64,000 nt of DNA from Limanda limanda. Its lineage: Eukaryota; Chordata; Actinopteri; Pleuronectiformes; Pleuronectidae. The stretch is from NCBI RefSeq assembly GCF_963576545.1, contig NC_083638.1, forward strand, positions 33,343,041 to 33,407,040. The letters run 5' to 3'. The notes under the pieces were generated by a model that saw only the letters and a program-made list of their open reading frames with translations, had not been told where the DNA came from and ran no database searches. Each line of letters opens with the position of its first letter. The first letter of the stretch is position 1. A program made the position numbers and the translations under genes. Below are positions 23,261 through 35,479 of the stretch, piece after piece.

Positions 23261-23617
23261 CCTACTGACCCCCTTCAAGTAATTACGGATAATAAAAGAC
23301 CAGAACATGTTTTTTACACAATATGGGCCCTTTAATGCTTATCTGTTGAATTGTGTCACAAACATCTAATGCTTTCGGTTTCATACTCAATAGTACTTGT
23401 ATTTATTTGAGTAAATAGGACGACTTTTTTAAAGGAAAATAGTCATATTTATTGCCAAATTCAAGTCAAGGCCTTTCAGTACAAACATTATGCTGCAGTA
23501 GCAGCTCCTTTGCAAAACATATTGTTGAACTGAGAAGCTAAATATTGTGCAGGTTCTGTTGTGGAACTGATGGCAAGTAAGGACTCAGATAGAGAGAACC
23601 GCCAGGAAACCAGATGT

Positions 23618-25401
23618 GTGTTTGAGTCCACAAAACACTTTAGGAGTCTCAGGGCTAAACAGGGTTGCAGCCAAAATCAATTAAATTGAAATAAATGGGA
23701 CCCCTTCTTCAGTCTTAAGAAATAACTGAAAAAAACAGAACATGACTCCATACTGCTCGTGTTGTGTCATTGTGCAAGCCCCGACATTCATTTTCGACCT
23801 GTATTTTCTCTGTTACATGTGACATCTATTGCATTTCTGTTAGTCCTGCATCGCTATGTCCTCTACCATCGCTACTTCTGGTAGTGCATTTTTTGCTTAA
23901 AACACAGTGTAAATGACACCGCTTCGAGTCAAATATGAATGTCGGGGTTTGCAGACACTTGGATGACACCACACGAGCAGTATGGAGGCAACTTGTGTTT
24001 TTTTCTGTTGTTATATTACATCTGAAGAAGAGGTCACCTTGTCTGCAACACTGTTTACCATAGACCAGGGGTTCTCAAACTTTTTCAAGCGGGGCCCCCC
24101 CAAAGCTGGTACACTAAAAACTCAAACTAAAAATATGCACTACTTCAGGATGGATGTTCTGCTTTCTTTCTATTGTTTTATATTAATGTATACAGTTTTA
24201 AGTTAAGCAAGACAGGTTTCTGTTTAAGAAAGATTCTTATTTTATTCAGTTAATTTTTTGTGAATTGCTGGATAATAATTTGTCACTCAAAAATATGCAT
24301 CTAATTCAATTCAGGTTCAAATAGTTCAAAAATCGTTTCACTCACAAAATAAAGGGGCAAAACAAATTCACCACGCCAGGACGGTTGAAGGATATCGGGT
24401 CGGCTGGCCCTGCCAATGAGGTGTCCCTTATTTATTTTTCAGGGAGTTGGCAACCCTAGCCTGACATGTCAAGGCTATTGTTATTGTTAGGCCCATACAT
24501 ACAATTATTATTATATTTTACACTGTGTGTGAAGTTAATAAAGCTATTGCAACGTTGTGGTCTTGTGAGTGTGTTTGTATGTGTGGCTGTGAGCGACTTT
24601 CACACTAATAATGAATAAGGTTGTGCTAGGCAATGGTTCCTAACAAAACGAACAGTACACAATGTAGACAGGGATAGCACAGAATAGTATTCAAGTGCTG
24701 GTGTTTTTTTTGTTGCAACACGGGGGATGATTGAAGATGTAAAGGTAGGTGTTAAGGAGAAAAGGGCTAGCTGCAGTTGGAAGAAGTTAGCTAGCTAGAA
24801 GGCTAGCTCTTAGGGCTACGAGCTTTCTAAAAAGACTGGAGCAAATTACTCCTTAGATTAGGATACGAATAGGCCTACTGCAAGTGCAGGAATGTATTAC
24901 TAAGGAAGGAGTGAGTCTTTAAAAAGACTGTTTATAATATCTGAAAGATAGAGGAAACAAGAGCAATCGCACAAACTCTGCAGGGTGTCGTCTCAGTGAG
25001 GGTGAGGGCTGACCATGCCTGCGGTTACTTTTATACTCGGAAGCGTACGTGCAACTCACGTTCAAATGATAACACTCCTCTTTTGATTGGTGGATCAGGA
25101 ACGAAACAGTATTTGATTTGTTTGTGACAGTCCAGCCCCCTTACATTTCGCCACTGAAGGAGCTTTCACTAACCAGTGACAGGTCGGCAGTCATTTTTTT
25201 ATTTAAAAAAAATAATTAATTAACAGGTGACACCCCCCCCCCCCCCCTGGAGAGTGTTCGCGCCCCCCCTAACTTTGAGAACAACTGCCATAGACTCCTA
25301 AAGTGTTTTGTGGACTCAAACTCTTCACCCACCCCCTCCATCGGTATAGTTGTGAACAGGTAATAAGGGAATTTTCCTTTTTTTCTTAACTATCCCTTTA
25401 A
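23618..25401. mobile_element. Fold-back MITE interrupted by a hAT element
   Basis: The left arm GAGTCCACAAAACACTTTAG (from 23624) through GGGTTGCAGCC is repeated in inverse as GTCTGCAACACTGTTTACCA (24041-24060) joined to GACTCCTAAAGTGTTTTGTG (25293 onward). A second inner inverted repeat pairs CATACTGCTCGTGTTGTGTC (from 23750) with GACACCACACGAGCAGTATG (from 23963). The right end is AACTATCCCTTTAA, the terminus also found at 198 and 59912. The right arm is split by the hAT insertion at 24066-25287. No coding content. Confidence 0.75.
24066..25287. mobile_element. hAT-superfamily DNA transposon, non-autonomous, with 8 bp target duplication
   Basis: The left end CAGGGGTTCTCAAACTTTTT and the right end (complement CAGTTGTTCTCAAA) are the classic hAT terminal repeat. 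CCATAGAC flanks the element at 24058-24065 and again at 25288-25295. Removing the element and one CCATAGAC restores an unbroken MITE arm. No transposase is recognisable in its 1.2 kb. A poly-C run at about 25218-25248 lies near the right end. Confidence 0.88.
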
Positions 25402-26389
25402 ACAAGAGAGCAACAATAGAAGGAATGAAAGAGAAAATCTACACCCGGATAACAATGGTAACCTGGCAAAGAACAATGGAATTTAGGAGACTGTATAAGG
25501 GGTTACTGGCAGGAAGGAATTAACAGGAATTGGGCAGAATGTAGGAGTGAGTAGTAAGCAGGAAATATAATAATAGTGATAAATGAAATAAAAAATGCAG
25601 AATGAACAAATTAATAGGATGCTAAATCTGGAGGATTTCAGCAAAGGCAGGGATGAAACCGGAACCATTTTGGATGACGTTGGCGATGGCAGAGGGAAAT
25701 GGGGTGGAGCAAAAGATTGACGGCAAGGACAACGGCAGGACCTCATTGGACGGAGAATAATGATATCCCACAGTGACCCTCTTTGAATGCTTTGTAATTT
25801 ATTTGAAAAATTCCACAGGTGCATTCAAAATGAAACATTCATACTGTTGTATATTTAAATAATTTATAACATACAATACATATAACTCATAACAAGAAAA
25901 CAATACTTTTGTCAGGTGTTGATTATCATCCTGACTATTCTCTGCCACAGTTCACCAAAACAGTTGAGGCTGAGACTCTTGTGGCATAAAAACAACATTT
26001 TGAGAATGAGATTAGACTGTTCTAACCAGAAAGACTATGTGTAATGACAGAAAGAATATTCGATGTATGATAAGATTTAGTTGCACCTTTTCGGTAGCAC
26101 TACCCTTCAGTTTGACTCATTTCAGATAGATAGATGGATAGGTAGATGCCCCAAAACATTTTTAAATTTGTGTGACAGTGACCTCTAGTGGTGTAGTAAT
26201 TATGACAGGAGCCAAGGAGGATGTGCAGTCATATTATAAAGGGACAGAGATGGAAGAAGAACTGGATCTTCAAAACTTAAACTGAACTTAAACATAAACG
26301 ACCCCTGCTCTTTTGCCATTTTAAACAAAACAGTTTTTTTTAACCATGACTATTGTTCATAACCATGTGTTAATAATATTAACCATCAA

Positions 26390-26510
26390 TCAATCAGATT
26401 TTATTTTATTTGTATAGCCCATATTCACATATTATAATTTTTCTTGTAGGGCTTAACAATTTGTTTCATCCTCTATACTTGACAACAAAGGTCCTCTAAC
26501 CCTAACAAAC
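26390..26510 (-). mobile_element. LINE 3' tail with TTGATTGATT-type end
   Basis: The plus strand reads CAATCAATCAGATTTTATTT, then TATAGCCCATATTCACATAT. This is the inverse of the LINE 3' end at 60300-60555 (GGCTATACAAATAAAATTTG then ATTGATTGATTGA). It lies a few hundred bases downstream of fgf19. Confidence 0.65.
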
Positions 26511-26976
26511 AAATGATGTGGACCCAAACCATTATCTTTCCTTATACCCATTCAAGTTGCAGCCATTACTACAGGATTGTCATATTATAAAAAGGTTATT
26601 TTTTTCCCAATAGTGATTTGTATCAGTTGGATATCTAATTCAAGAAGTGCTCCTATTGGTTGTGTTAGCGGATAGGGTTAAAACCTCCTGTATGGTTGTG
26701 TTGTTTGAGAACTTTAAAACAAAGGTTGTAACTGAAAATAACAGGCAGAAATGTGATACTGAATATGTGTGATATTCTCCACTCTGTATGACACTGCACT
26801 TGGTCTTATTTGACAGGACAGTGCTGGAAAGACTTCACAGCAACCTTTCCAGGTGCAGGCTGCCGGACAAGCATTCAGTCCCAGGTTCGGCAACATGCCA
26901 GGAGGCGTGCTCAGCCTCAAACAAAGCAAAACACCCCAGGACAAATGTGTTTTTTAGATGTCTCAGAGCTACTGTC

Positions 26977-29900
26977 TCATCTCTTGTGGAAGCTGGGACT
27001 GTGAATGATCTGAGAGAGCTTTCCATATGAGTCCATAGAGTCCAAATGTTCTTCTGTTTGTGCTACTCTCAGCCCTTGCTGGTCAGGAATGTCCTGACCT
27101 GGGGCTGAGGCCTGTTCCAGAATGCTTATCCTAGGAAGGAACTGAGCCAATGTTGGGACCCCTCTGTCGCGACCCTGCAGCCTTTGCCGCCGGTTTCCTA
27201 GACTGAGCAGAGCTCCGTGTTTGTCAGAGATGTAGACGTTGTACCCGTCTGGTAAGATCTGCTCTCTAAAGGTGCAGTCGTCTCTGCTGTAGGTGTGCTG
27301 GAAAAGACAGAGAGGCATACATTCATACGGTATCCTCCTACAAATAGATGAGTTATTGAGATGGAAGGTTTTGTAAAATACACCATTTTTTGTATTGCAT
27401 CAATATAGTCCGAATGCAGAGAATACATTTGCAAAGTCATGCATACAGTCAAATTGTTAATAATAAAGTTTATATTTTTTCTGAATAGGCCGGACTAATT
27501 CAGAGGAAGATATTTTTTGCACATTAAGAAGAAAGCTGAAATGTCAAGTGACAAAGAGATGTGAGTTTCAGAACAGCAGCACAATCTCTACTTTATCCTT
27601 ATACTAATTACCACAGTATGTTTATGTGAGAAAGATAAAGAATTTATGTCAATGTCACCAATTCATCAAAACAAGTTATTTTGTCTAGGCAGTCATACAT
27701 GCTAATGTTAGTATTTTGATATATTCTTCATAAATTTAACTTTAATTTTGAAATTTCAAATTTATTCTGAATATATAATATATTCTCCATATATGCGAGA
27801 TTTAAACATCTATACATTTAATGTGACTTTATTCTTGACATCTCAACTCTTTTCCTCAACATTTTAACTTCAATCTAGAATTTCAAAATAAAATTAAACC
27901 TTCCTCTTCTATTCATTTTGTTATGGCTGGTCCTATTACTCTATTCCATCTGGAGATATTGAAAAATCAACACATAAGTAAAATTAGTTTGCCTTGTTTT
28001 TGCAGAGTATCAAATCATGTGTCTTTTTTTCAAAAAATCCTTAAAACAATAAGCTAAAACTTATTAAGTCACCGGATATAACTCACATATTTTCTTGCTC
28101 ACCTTAGTACATTCAGGAGTTACAGATCTGCAGTTTATTCTGGTATGGCTAATATTAACTTGTTAGCAAGGTTTGAAAGGTACTGAGCATTCTTCAGTCA
28201 AACTCTTAGAATGCTGTTTGTGTGGCCCAAATTGATGTGTGACCCTCTATTTATTCAAACATTAAACATAGAAGATAGCCATCCACTAACTAATGGTTTG
28301 TGGTTCGATCCCCTGCTCCCCCTGTCTGCACTCCAACTGCACTTGGCTCAAATAAATACAGTCCATTGACCATTTGTGAAGCAATTAGTTGCTTAATAAA
28401 AAATTAATGTGTAACTATTTTGATTAAAGCTGCTTAGTATTTTACCTTTTTCTCCCAAATAAATTTCAACTCATTATAATTTGGTTTTAGATAGCGAACA
28501 TAGTCATCAGTCAATCATTATATGCATCTGTAAAATTGAATTACAATACAATACAACTAAAGCCATTTTCTATTCTGGCACAGGAGTCTTACTCACTATT
28601 TTCCCTATACAGGGGGCCCAGGAGCAAATTTTTGCCCCAGGCCCCTCTAGCAAGTCATTTTAGACATTGGTCTCATCAAAGTTATTTATTTTGAGTGCTT
28701 GCCAGAATATTTATTGTCCCCCCCCCTGTTATTTTGGGACACAGTTTGCATTAATAGTGTTTTTATAAACCTGATTTTATCAACAGCAACAGAAAAAACA
28801 TACATAAATGGTGATGCACGTTCTTCGATGGCTGTTTACTTTTGGGAAAGAGAGCCAGCCAGAGGCCAAGGTTGTTGTTGCTGCTGCTAGAGCTTTTCAT
28901 TCAGGTTTTTCACTTTGCAAACACATCTTACCCTGCACCACACCGGACAAAGGTTGATGAACCAGTCGACTGTTTGAATGAATGACTGATTGGCATGCAG
29001 TGTTTTCGGAACACTGAAGCTGACTACCCACAGCACAATGATTCATGTCAGCAGTGTCTACAAAAACCCATCTTCACTGCGTGAAAACTATTTGGGAGAA
29101 GCATTATTCAGCATTTAAAAAGTGCATTTTTATCAAATCATAACATATAAAAATGATTGTTCCCATTCTGTTAAGTGATAAAATAAGTTGAATTGTGAGC
29201 TTCAGACACTGAATAAAATTGAAATATCAATGTAGGTGTGTGCGGTGGGTGATAATGAGGACATTGAGGAAGAAAAAGTTTTAAAAAGAGTTGACGATTC
29301 AGCTGAAGCCCGGAGGAGATGAAATGTATTTGCTGAAGATTGAGCAATGAAAAGTTATATTTTCAAAAATGTGTCATCCCTATCTGGACACATTGAGTGA
29401 GGCTCAAGATGCAGTGTTGAGCATGGCTATATTTCCATGTTAGTTATTTGTTCAGTGTGTGTCAGTGATTTTGATTCCCATTGGGTTTCTAGACTAAATT
29501 TTGTCTAATAGCTCCTTACCTGCAGTGCAACAATACCAATTTAGTTGTTTAAGCCATGGCCAGGGTGCTGCTCCAGTGAACAGATACAGTTCTCTAGAAC
29601 CATAGATTGTACATGGGTAGATCATTTAGTAGATTTTCAGTTAGCATCAGTAGCTTACTGTAATTCCTAGTGAACTCTTCATGTGGATTTAAAAATTAAG
29701 CCCTGTTAAATATCAGCACTTTTTTTGAATAAAAGCAAACTCCAATAAAAACCACAGAAGGAAAGTGCAGTTACATTTACTGTAAGTCATTCATTAATCA
29801 TGGTATTAAAACATGTTTATCATAAATTTGTATAGTTATCTGTATATACTCAGATGAATATGTATTCCATTGAATTTTTTCAAACTGAAATTGGTTTAGA

Positions 29901-31592
29901 CTGTTGGGTTTAATCTTAAATAAAAATTATAACTTCACTTAAATGTATTATAAATGTATCGACTAGGTTATTTGAATTTGAAGGCATTGGTTTATCTGAT
30001 TGTTTACACACAGTACATTAAAGGTGACATATTATGCCAATCTTACCACAAGTTGATATGGTTCCTTGGGGTCTTAATGAAATGTCTTTAACATATTTTG
30101 GTCAAAATACCACAAGGATAATTTAAAACAGCACCCTTTTTACCCTGTCTAAAACAGCCCTCCTCAGAGTGACCTGTTTTAAGGGCCTTTTCCTTTCTCC
30201 CCCTCCCCCGTCTCCCCCTCCTCCACGAGATACGAGCGCCCGGATTTTTGGCTATCAATTACCTTTGTAGAAATATGGCTACTGGAGACGAAGATACAAT
30301 CTTGCAACCAACAATACCGTTTTAAACCAGAGTCAGGCGGGCCAAAGCCTTCCTGCGACAGCCCCAGCCGCGGAGACACGGGGGTCTCCGAGTGATGGAA
30401 AAGCGACCCTCAGACAGATTTAGCGCCGGGAGGAACCCGGGGTCTACCGGGGCGCACACCAACAGACTTTTGCCAATTCTTTCCGGGATTGCCTTCAAAT
30501 ATGAATTCAATCCATTTCGCTCTTGTGTCTTCTGAGGCTGGGAAGTCATGTACATATCTGTGCGGATCTGTGCAGCCGACCACAGCGCATCTTGAGTGCT
30601 TCATTTGCTTCATGCTGCTAGCTAGCTATTCCAGGTGCATCCGAGGTTTGCAAAAACGAAGTGAAGTGCTTTGGCAAATATCGTATCTATAATGAGTGAC
30701 TGGGGCGGGCCAAGGCCATGTAAGAGAGACTCCCATTTCATTGTGATGAGAGAATGATAAGGAAGCTAATTAGCAGTCACTCAAGCATGACGTTTCTGAC
30801 ATAGAGGAACCATAACTAATCGCGGGGGTTGATTTTATACAGAGTTTTTGTAGTCGGTAGACATGCCAGATACCCAAATTAACGTGTAGCACTAAAAAAG
30901 TGGAATTTTCATAATATGTCCCCTTTAAGTGTGTAAGAGGGTTGCAAATCTTACAATCAGAAAAATTCTGTTCGGCAGTGGGAATGAGACAGAATTAATT
31001 AATTAGACCTAAACATAAAGAAATAGCTTGATTAGTGAATTACTTTTGGAATAATTAAAATTTTTGGAACTTCTTCTCTTAATTAACAACAGATGTAGAC
31101 TTAATTTGGTAGCAGATTGTCACAGTATCATATATAAATCCTTACTGATGAGAACAGTCGTCCATTGCCTTCTATGCAGAGAAATCGTGCAGTTGCTACT
31201 CCTCTGATGGCAACACAGCCTGGATCCACTGGACGGATCTCCAGCAGACCTGCAGTTCAAATCCTCATCAGAATTGAGAATCACACCAAACCCACTTCAG
31301 TTCTACTGCAATCATAAATATGATTTACCAACAATAAAAATTTCCAGCTATTGAAGTATGTGGGTTAAGTGCCTTACTTACTGTACAGAGATTGGTCTGC
31401 AGAGCCATGGATCTGTCCATCCCCACTGATCAGCAGGTGAAGTCCTGGCCTGGCAGCGAAAAGGTGCCTGAGTCGTACCACCTGGTCCCAGCCTTGGTTG
31501 ATGTGGGGTCCCTGGTCCAATAGGGGTAAGCAAACAACTCCAGCAGCAAGAAACACATTGGCAACGGATACAGTGACCACGAGCAGAATCAT
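26977..31592 (-). CDS. fgf19: Fibroblast growth factor 19, complete, three coding exons
   Basis: Exons on the minus strand: 31382-31592 (phase-1 end, donor GTAAGT), 31146-31249 (104 bp, acceptor CTGCAG, donor GTAAGG) and 26977-27297 (acceptor CCAG, stop TGA). Together they encode 211 aa. The start has an in-frame TGA just upstream. Residues 1 to about 22 form a hydrophobic signal peptide (MILLVVTVSVANVF...). The FGF beta-trefoil follows: exon 1 has VVRLRHLF...GLHLLIS, exon 2 LLEIRPVDPGCVAIRGV and RFLCIEGNGRL, exon 3 DCTFREQILPDGYNVYISDK. The tail (LDSMDSYG...SPSFHKR) matches the C-terminus of human FGF19 (DSMDPFG...SPSFEK), which separates it from FGF21 and FGF23. The family needs a Klotho co-receptor for FGFR signalling. 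Fish Fgf19 acts in brain, eye and liver development and in bile-acid control. Intron 1 is very short (132 bp). Intron 2 is 3.85 kb and contains a complete TTAA-flanked transposon. No frameshift or missing core residue is seen. Confidence 0.95.
27300..30010. other. Left part of fgf19 intron 2, no features
   Basis: AT-rich intron sequence. A C run occurs at about 28719-28725. No coding or clearly mobile sequence is recognised outside the Kolobok-like element further right. Confidence 0.5.
30022..30924. mobile_element. Complete Kolobok-like DNA transposon with TTAA target duplication
   Basis: The element begins AGGTGACATATTATG and ends CATAATATGTCCCCT, 15 bp inverted termini with one mismatch. 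It is flanked by TTAA on both sides (30018-30021 and 30925-30928). TTAA duplication plus a THAP-type DNA-binding domain is the signature of the Kolobok superfamily; piggyBac also uses TTAA but lacks THAP. At 903 bp it cannot encode a full transposase, so it is an internally deleted derivative. It lies in fgf19 intron 2. Confidence 0.75.
30410..30613 (-). pseudogene. THAP-domain relic inside the Kolobok-like element
   Basis: The minus-strand frame reads SRCAVVGCTDPHRYVHDFPA and then TRAKWIEFIFEGNPGKNW. This has the first Cys pair (C-x4-C), the F-P and the invariant Trp of a THAP zinc finger. The second half (C-x2-H) is not in frame. The neighbouring frame continues SLLVCAPVDPGF, so a frameshift and the loss of the second metal pair broke it. 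THAP domains bind transposon ends in Kolobok and P-type transposases. Confidence 0.6.
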
Positions 31593-31673
31593 GATGAATC
31601 AAATCCTCTGTATGCACTGTTTCTGCTCCCTCCAGCTGGCAGAGTGAAGTAAAGAAGTCTAATCCTAACCCTG

Positions 31674-31682
31674 CCTTTTAAA
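31674..31682 (-). promoter_or_regulatory. Possible TATA-like box of fgf19
   Basis: The minus strand reads TTTAAAAGG about 85 bp upstream of the fgf19 start codon. Just upstream, near 31690-31712, are two GATA-type motifs in opposite orientation (TTATCA and AGATAA). The spacing suits a core promoter with a short leader, but the match to TATAAA is imperfect. Confidence 0.35.
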
Positions 31683-32933
31683 CGGGGCCCTTATCAGTTG
31701 CAGATAACCCTCCCAGAAGCAGACCACAACACACCCCTACATGACATCCAACTGAATCATAGCTCTCCACTGGGCCCAGACAAGCCATAACAGGGGTCGC
31801 TAATGTGTCATGTAAGCTTCATTCAAAAATCTGACAATTAAATATGAAATACTGGCTTAGACTCTTTAAAGAAATATAACTTAGTAATAGTAGCATATTA
31901 CTAGTTATATATATACATATATAGTTACATTTCAATGTATTTGCTTTTCATTGTATTTCTCATACATCCGAGATTGTCTCATGCACCGACTTTGCTGTCT
32001 GGTGGCCCCCAACACAAACCACTACCGTGTTGTGCAGGTGGTGTGCCTATTGTGTTGTACAATATATACAAGTTAATACTTTGATAATCAATGCTAAAAA
32101 CTCAACATTACTATGCAATAGTCTCACAGTCACATTGAGTAGTTTTATTTTAATACTTAAACTATGCTAATGATAATAATAATATTGACATGCCTTTACT
32201 ACAATAACATGTTGAATGCAACACTATTATTTGTAATGCTTTATCTTTATATATTAGTTTCGGTACTTTAACCCAAGAAAAAATTCTGGAAACTTTCTCT
32301 ACCACTGTCGAATTAGTAAGGGACATATTGTATAAGACATATTGTATTTCACACACTGTCTGCTAACAATGTCACATTCATAGATTATTGTCAGAATAAC
32401 ATTAAATACAAAATGCAGTAGCAGTAGAGGAAGCCAGAGTAATAGCTTAAGTTGTAGCACACTTGTTATTAAAACTGGTAGGGGTTGTTTTAGTCGTACG
32501 TGAGCCCATAGTAGTATTATTGTTTTGGTTTTTGTACGTTAATTTAAGCTTAGTTTGGAATACAGTGCCAGCAGACAACCAGTGTCTCAAATTGATGATC
32601 ATGTTGCATAATTATGTTACATAAAGTCCTACCAAATGTACTCGGTCAAATTGCACGATTTTTATTTGTGGATAGGGTAAAGTCTACAGATTGGTCTGAT
32701 TCCAAGTGGAGCTGTGAGACTGGGTCACTGCACACTAAAATGACAGTCTTCTTTCCGCTCTTATCACGTTCTGGCCTCTGCTTCCGCTGCTCTGACTTGG
32801 ATTTACATACAAGTTAAACTGTAATGGAGTGCAAACATCACTATTCACCAAAATGCAACTCAAGCCCACATTTTGAAGAATTGTCTTTTGGTGAAGGTTT
32901 AAATGTGCAAATTGAGGGTTTCTTGGGGGAGAT

Positions 32934-33007
32934 GGTGTTACAGCATTAAGGCACTTTTGACAAGCATTTATGTATTAATTATTTTTGCTAATTAATGCTG
33001 TAACACC
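32934..33007. repeat. Inverted repeat, 16 bp perfect arms, 42 base loop
   Basis: GGTGTTACAGCATTAA (32934-32949) is exactly complemented at 32992-33007. With GGGAG next to the left arm and CTCCC next to the right arm the pairing extends to about 21 bp with a two-base bulge. It could be a small MITE or a transcribed hairpin. It lies 1.3 kb upstream of the fgf19 promoter. Confidence 0.85.
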
Positions 33008-34584
33008 TCCCTATACCAAATCTGTCTCCACAGCTTCTGTCACTAGATGACAGCGTAGAATATGAATTGCTCGTTTCAAAGCATGATGGGGGATTTAAAG
33101 CACAGAGGACACTAACAGTGAGGTCAAAAGTCAGATCGAAATCATTTACAGCTATATTTGCTCGGTAGTTTAACTATCGTCATGAAATATAAGAACACGA
33201 AGACCATAGTTGATTTAAAAAACCTATATATATTTCCAAACAGATTCCCAAATAATTATTTTACTTAGCATATTGCCCCCTTATACCAACATGTGCATAT
33301 TGGAACATACTATACATATTGTATATGGTACTCTTTTGGTTAATTGAGATTATTTATGTATAGATTATTTATGCTATGATTCCCCAAATCTACCAAGTTA
33401 CATACAAGGTCCCTATAGCAAGACAATACTTTCTGTCATTTTTATGTTTAACTATAAGATAGAGCATATCTTACAATATAAAACCCTTTTCAGATTTGTA
33501 CAAAAACTCACATTATAAGTCCTGTAAAATCATAAAGCAGATCAGCCAAATTAACTTATAGTATTACTTTTAAGGCAGCATGCATTAAAATGTATAAAAG
33601 TGTGGTTGTTGCCTCTTACTTTCTTACTTACAAAGTGAGTTTTTCTTGTATTAATTCAAATGAATTGGTTCTCTAAATCTTTCTTTAGGAGATATGAACA
33701 GGACATTGGTCTGATAACTTTATTGTAATTCATGCTTCTTTCAGTCATGCAATGATCTGTGCACGTTCTCCACTGGGGCTGTATGTGAGAATGCAAATCT
33801 CCTAGTGAGAGGTTCCAGCCCCCCATTAAAACCTCAAGAGAGAGAGAGAGAGAGCTCAGGACAAAAAATGTATTGTAATAATGCCTGAAGAAAGGCAGAC
33901 ACATGACCCAAAAGTCAAAGTAAATATTTCTAAATAAAAGCCAAGAGAAGAGAAGAGTAACATCACATAGATAATCAAATAAATATGTACATTAAATGTG
34001 TTAATAAATATACGCATATGCAACATAAATATAAAGGTTTTATGTTTTTATTTTCATTAAGACATAAAATACCTGGCGCAGCAAGCATTAGTATTTCAAT
34101 TTAATGTGTTAATGGAAAGAGTCTGTGTCCTTCTTCCCAAACAGTGACAACATTTTACTACCTACTGCTGCCTCTGTGCTGCTCGCCAGCAGCTCAGGTA
34201 GTGATGCTATTTCCTCGGTACGCCTGTCCCCAGTGGCAGAGAATCTACCTCTTGGATAATAATTTAAAGTGAAGACCATGTTGAGCACTTTTTAATGGCA
34301 TAACCTTGTAAATTATGATAACATGCAGTAAATTAATGTATATGGTTATATTTGTCATATTTGCAAACTGTAATATTTATACAGAAATATTTCCAAAGTG
34401 CCCCCCGATAATATTAATTTTATAAATATGGCAGACTCTGGCCTTCACTGTCTGTTTCTAAGTAACTGATCCATCTGATGTTTACAAAATAAACTACTTG
34501 CCAGAGATGAGTGAGTTGACTCAAAATGCATCATCATATAGCTGAATTACCCTAAAATCAATGGGCCAGTATGGAGGTAGCTTG

Positions 34585-34812
34585 TCAGATCAGTCTGCTG
34601 CTGAAAGAGCTGCACAGTGCTGTGATGGTGTCCTGCATGGTTGGGACTGGTTGTCCATTAGAGAGGACAGCTTCTCCATCATCCTCCTCTGTCAGTCTCG
34701 CTCCGCTCATTTTAACACTGAGTCCTGACTCAGTGTCACGTCTCGTGTTGTACTCAGCACAAAATGTTGACGAGTCATTTTCATGATGTTTAAATGCAGC
34801 CTCATAAACTCT
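34585..34812 (-). other. Candidate orphan terminal exon of unknown origin
   Basis: The minus strand has a good acceptor (TTGTTTCTTGTTCCAG at 34813-34828) followed by an open frame to TGA: VYEAAFKHHENDSSTFCAEY, then RRDTESGLSVKMSGARLTEE, DDGEAVLSNGQPVPTMQDTI and TALCSSFSSRLI. The composition looks protein-like (acidic, few stops), but I recognise no family and no upstream exon. It may belong to the Harbinger-like sequence just to the right, or be an exon of an unrecognised gene. Confidence 0.3.
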
Positions 34813-35002
34813 GGAACAAGAAACAAACACTAAGTTACTTCTTGTGCTGATCAGGCCTGATAACTAATGATGATTATTGGTACTATTACTATTAATTAAA
34901 ATGAGCGCAGGTCAGCAGGAGAGTGGAGGAGGACAAAGAAAGTCCGTCTCGGTACAAACTAACTGCAGCATGCACTTGCGTGCGTGCGTAAAATCCGACT
35001 AT

Positions 35003-35472
35003 AAAGGCCGATTTATAGGCCGACTAGGCGGAGTAACGTGTTTTGTCGAAGACAAAACACAAAGAAGAGACGTCTTCTTCTTCGTCGATTATTTATTTAT
35101 ATCGCCACGGCCGCTCCTCATAGCCTTTTTCTGGCGGACAAATCCGCCCATCAGTGACGGGTTGTCCAAGTGGTCATAGTTTCGCATCTTTTCTGCCAAG
35201 TACTCTTCTATTTCGTCCATATTCGTTCTTCTAAATCTTCCGTGATTTCTATTGGCATTAGGGGGCATGAAACCGGAAACTAGACTCCGGACAGGATGTA
35301 GTAAGCAGATCAATCACAGCCTTGCGGGCAGTGTGAGGCTCGCGTTGCTTTGTCGTATAGTTAGAAAAACTGGCAGACGCACGCAAGCCGCAAGAGGGGG
35401 CACGCGAGGGGCGTCTTGCGTGTTTTGCGTGCGTGCATAAAATCTGAATATATATCGGCCTTTAATCGGCCT
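35003..35472. mobile_element. PIF/Harbinger-like element, internally deleted, with a MADF-like peptide
   Basis: The ends carry AGGCCGATTTATAGGCCGAC on the left and ATCGGCCTTTAATCGGCCT on the right, an imperfect inverted pair. Internal sequence (GGCGGAGTAAC, ACACAAAGAAGAG, TCGCCACGGCCGCTCCT, GCCTTTTTCTGGCGGACAAA) is shared with the element at 35480-35897. On the minus strand (35089-35220) a peptide reads MDEIEEYLAEKMRNYDHLDN-PSLMGG then FVRQKKAMRSGRGD. It resembles the start of a Harbinger MADF/Myb-like protein joined to its later part, suggesting an internal deletion. Confidence 0.55.
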
Positions 35473-35479
35473 TGAGTAA

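Noticed and set aside
25483..25824. 113-codon minus-strand frame
   Set aside because: Low-complexity composition (Ser, Pro, Tyr and Phe runs), no domain, no splice context.
31378..31617. 79-codon frame starting at 31617
   Set aside because: Alternative frame over fgf19 exon 1; it lacks FGF sequence and would not splice to exon 2 in phase.
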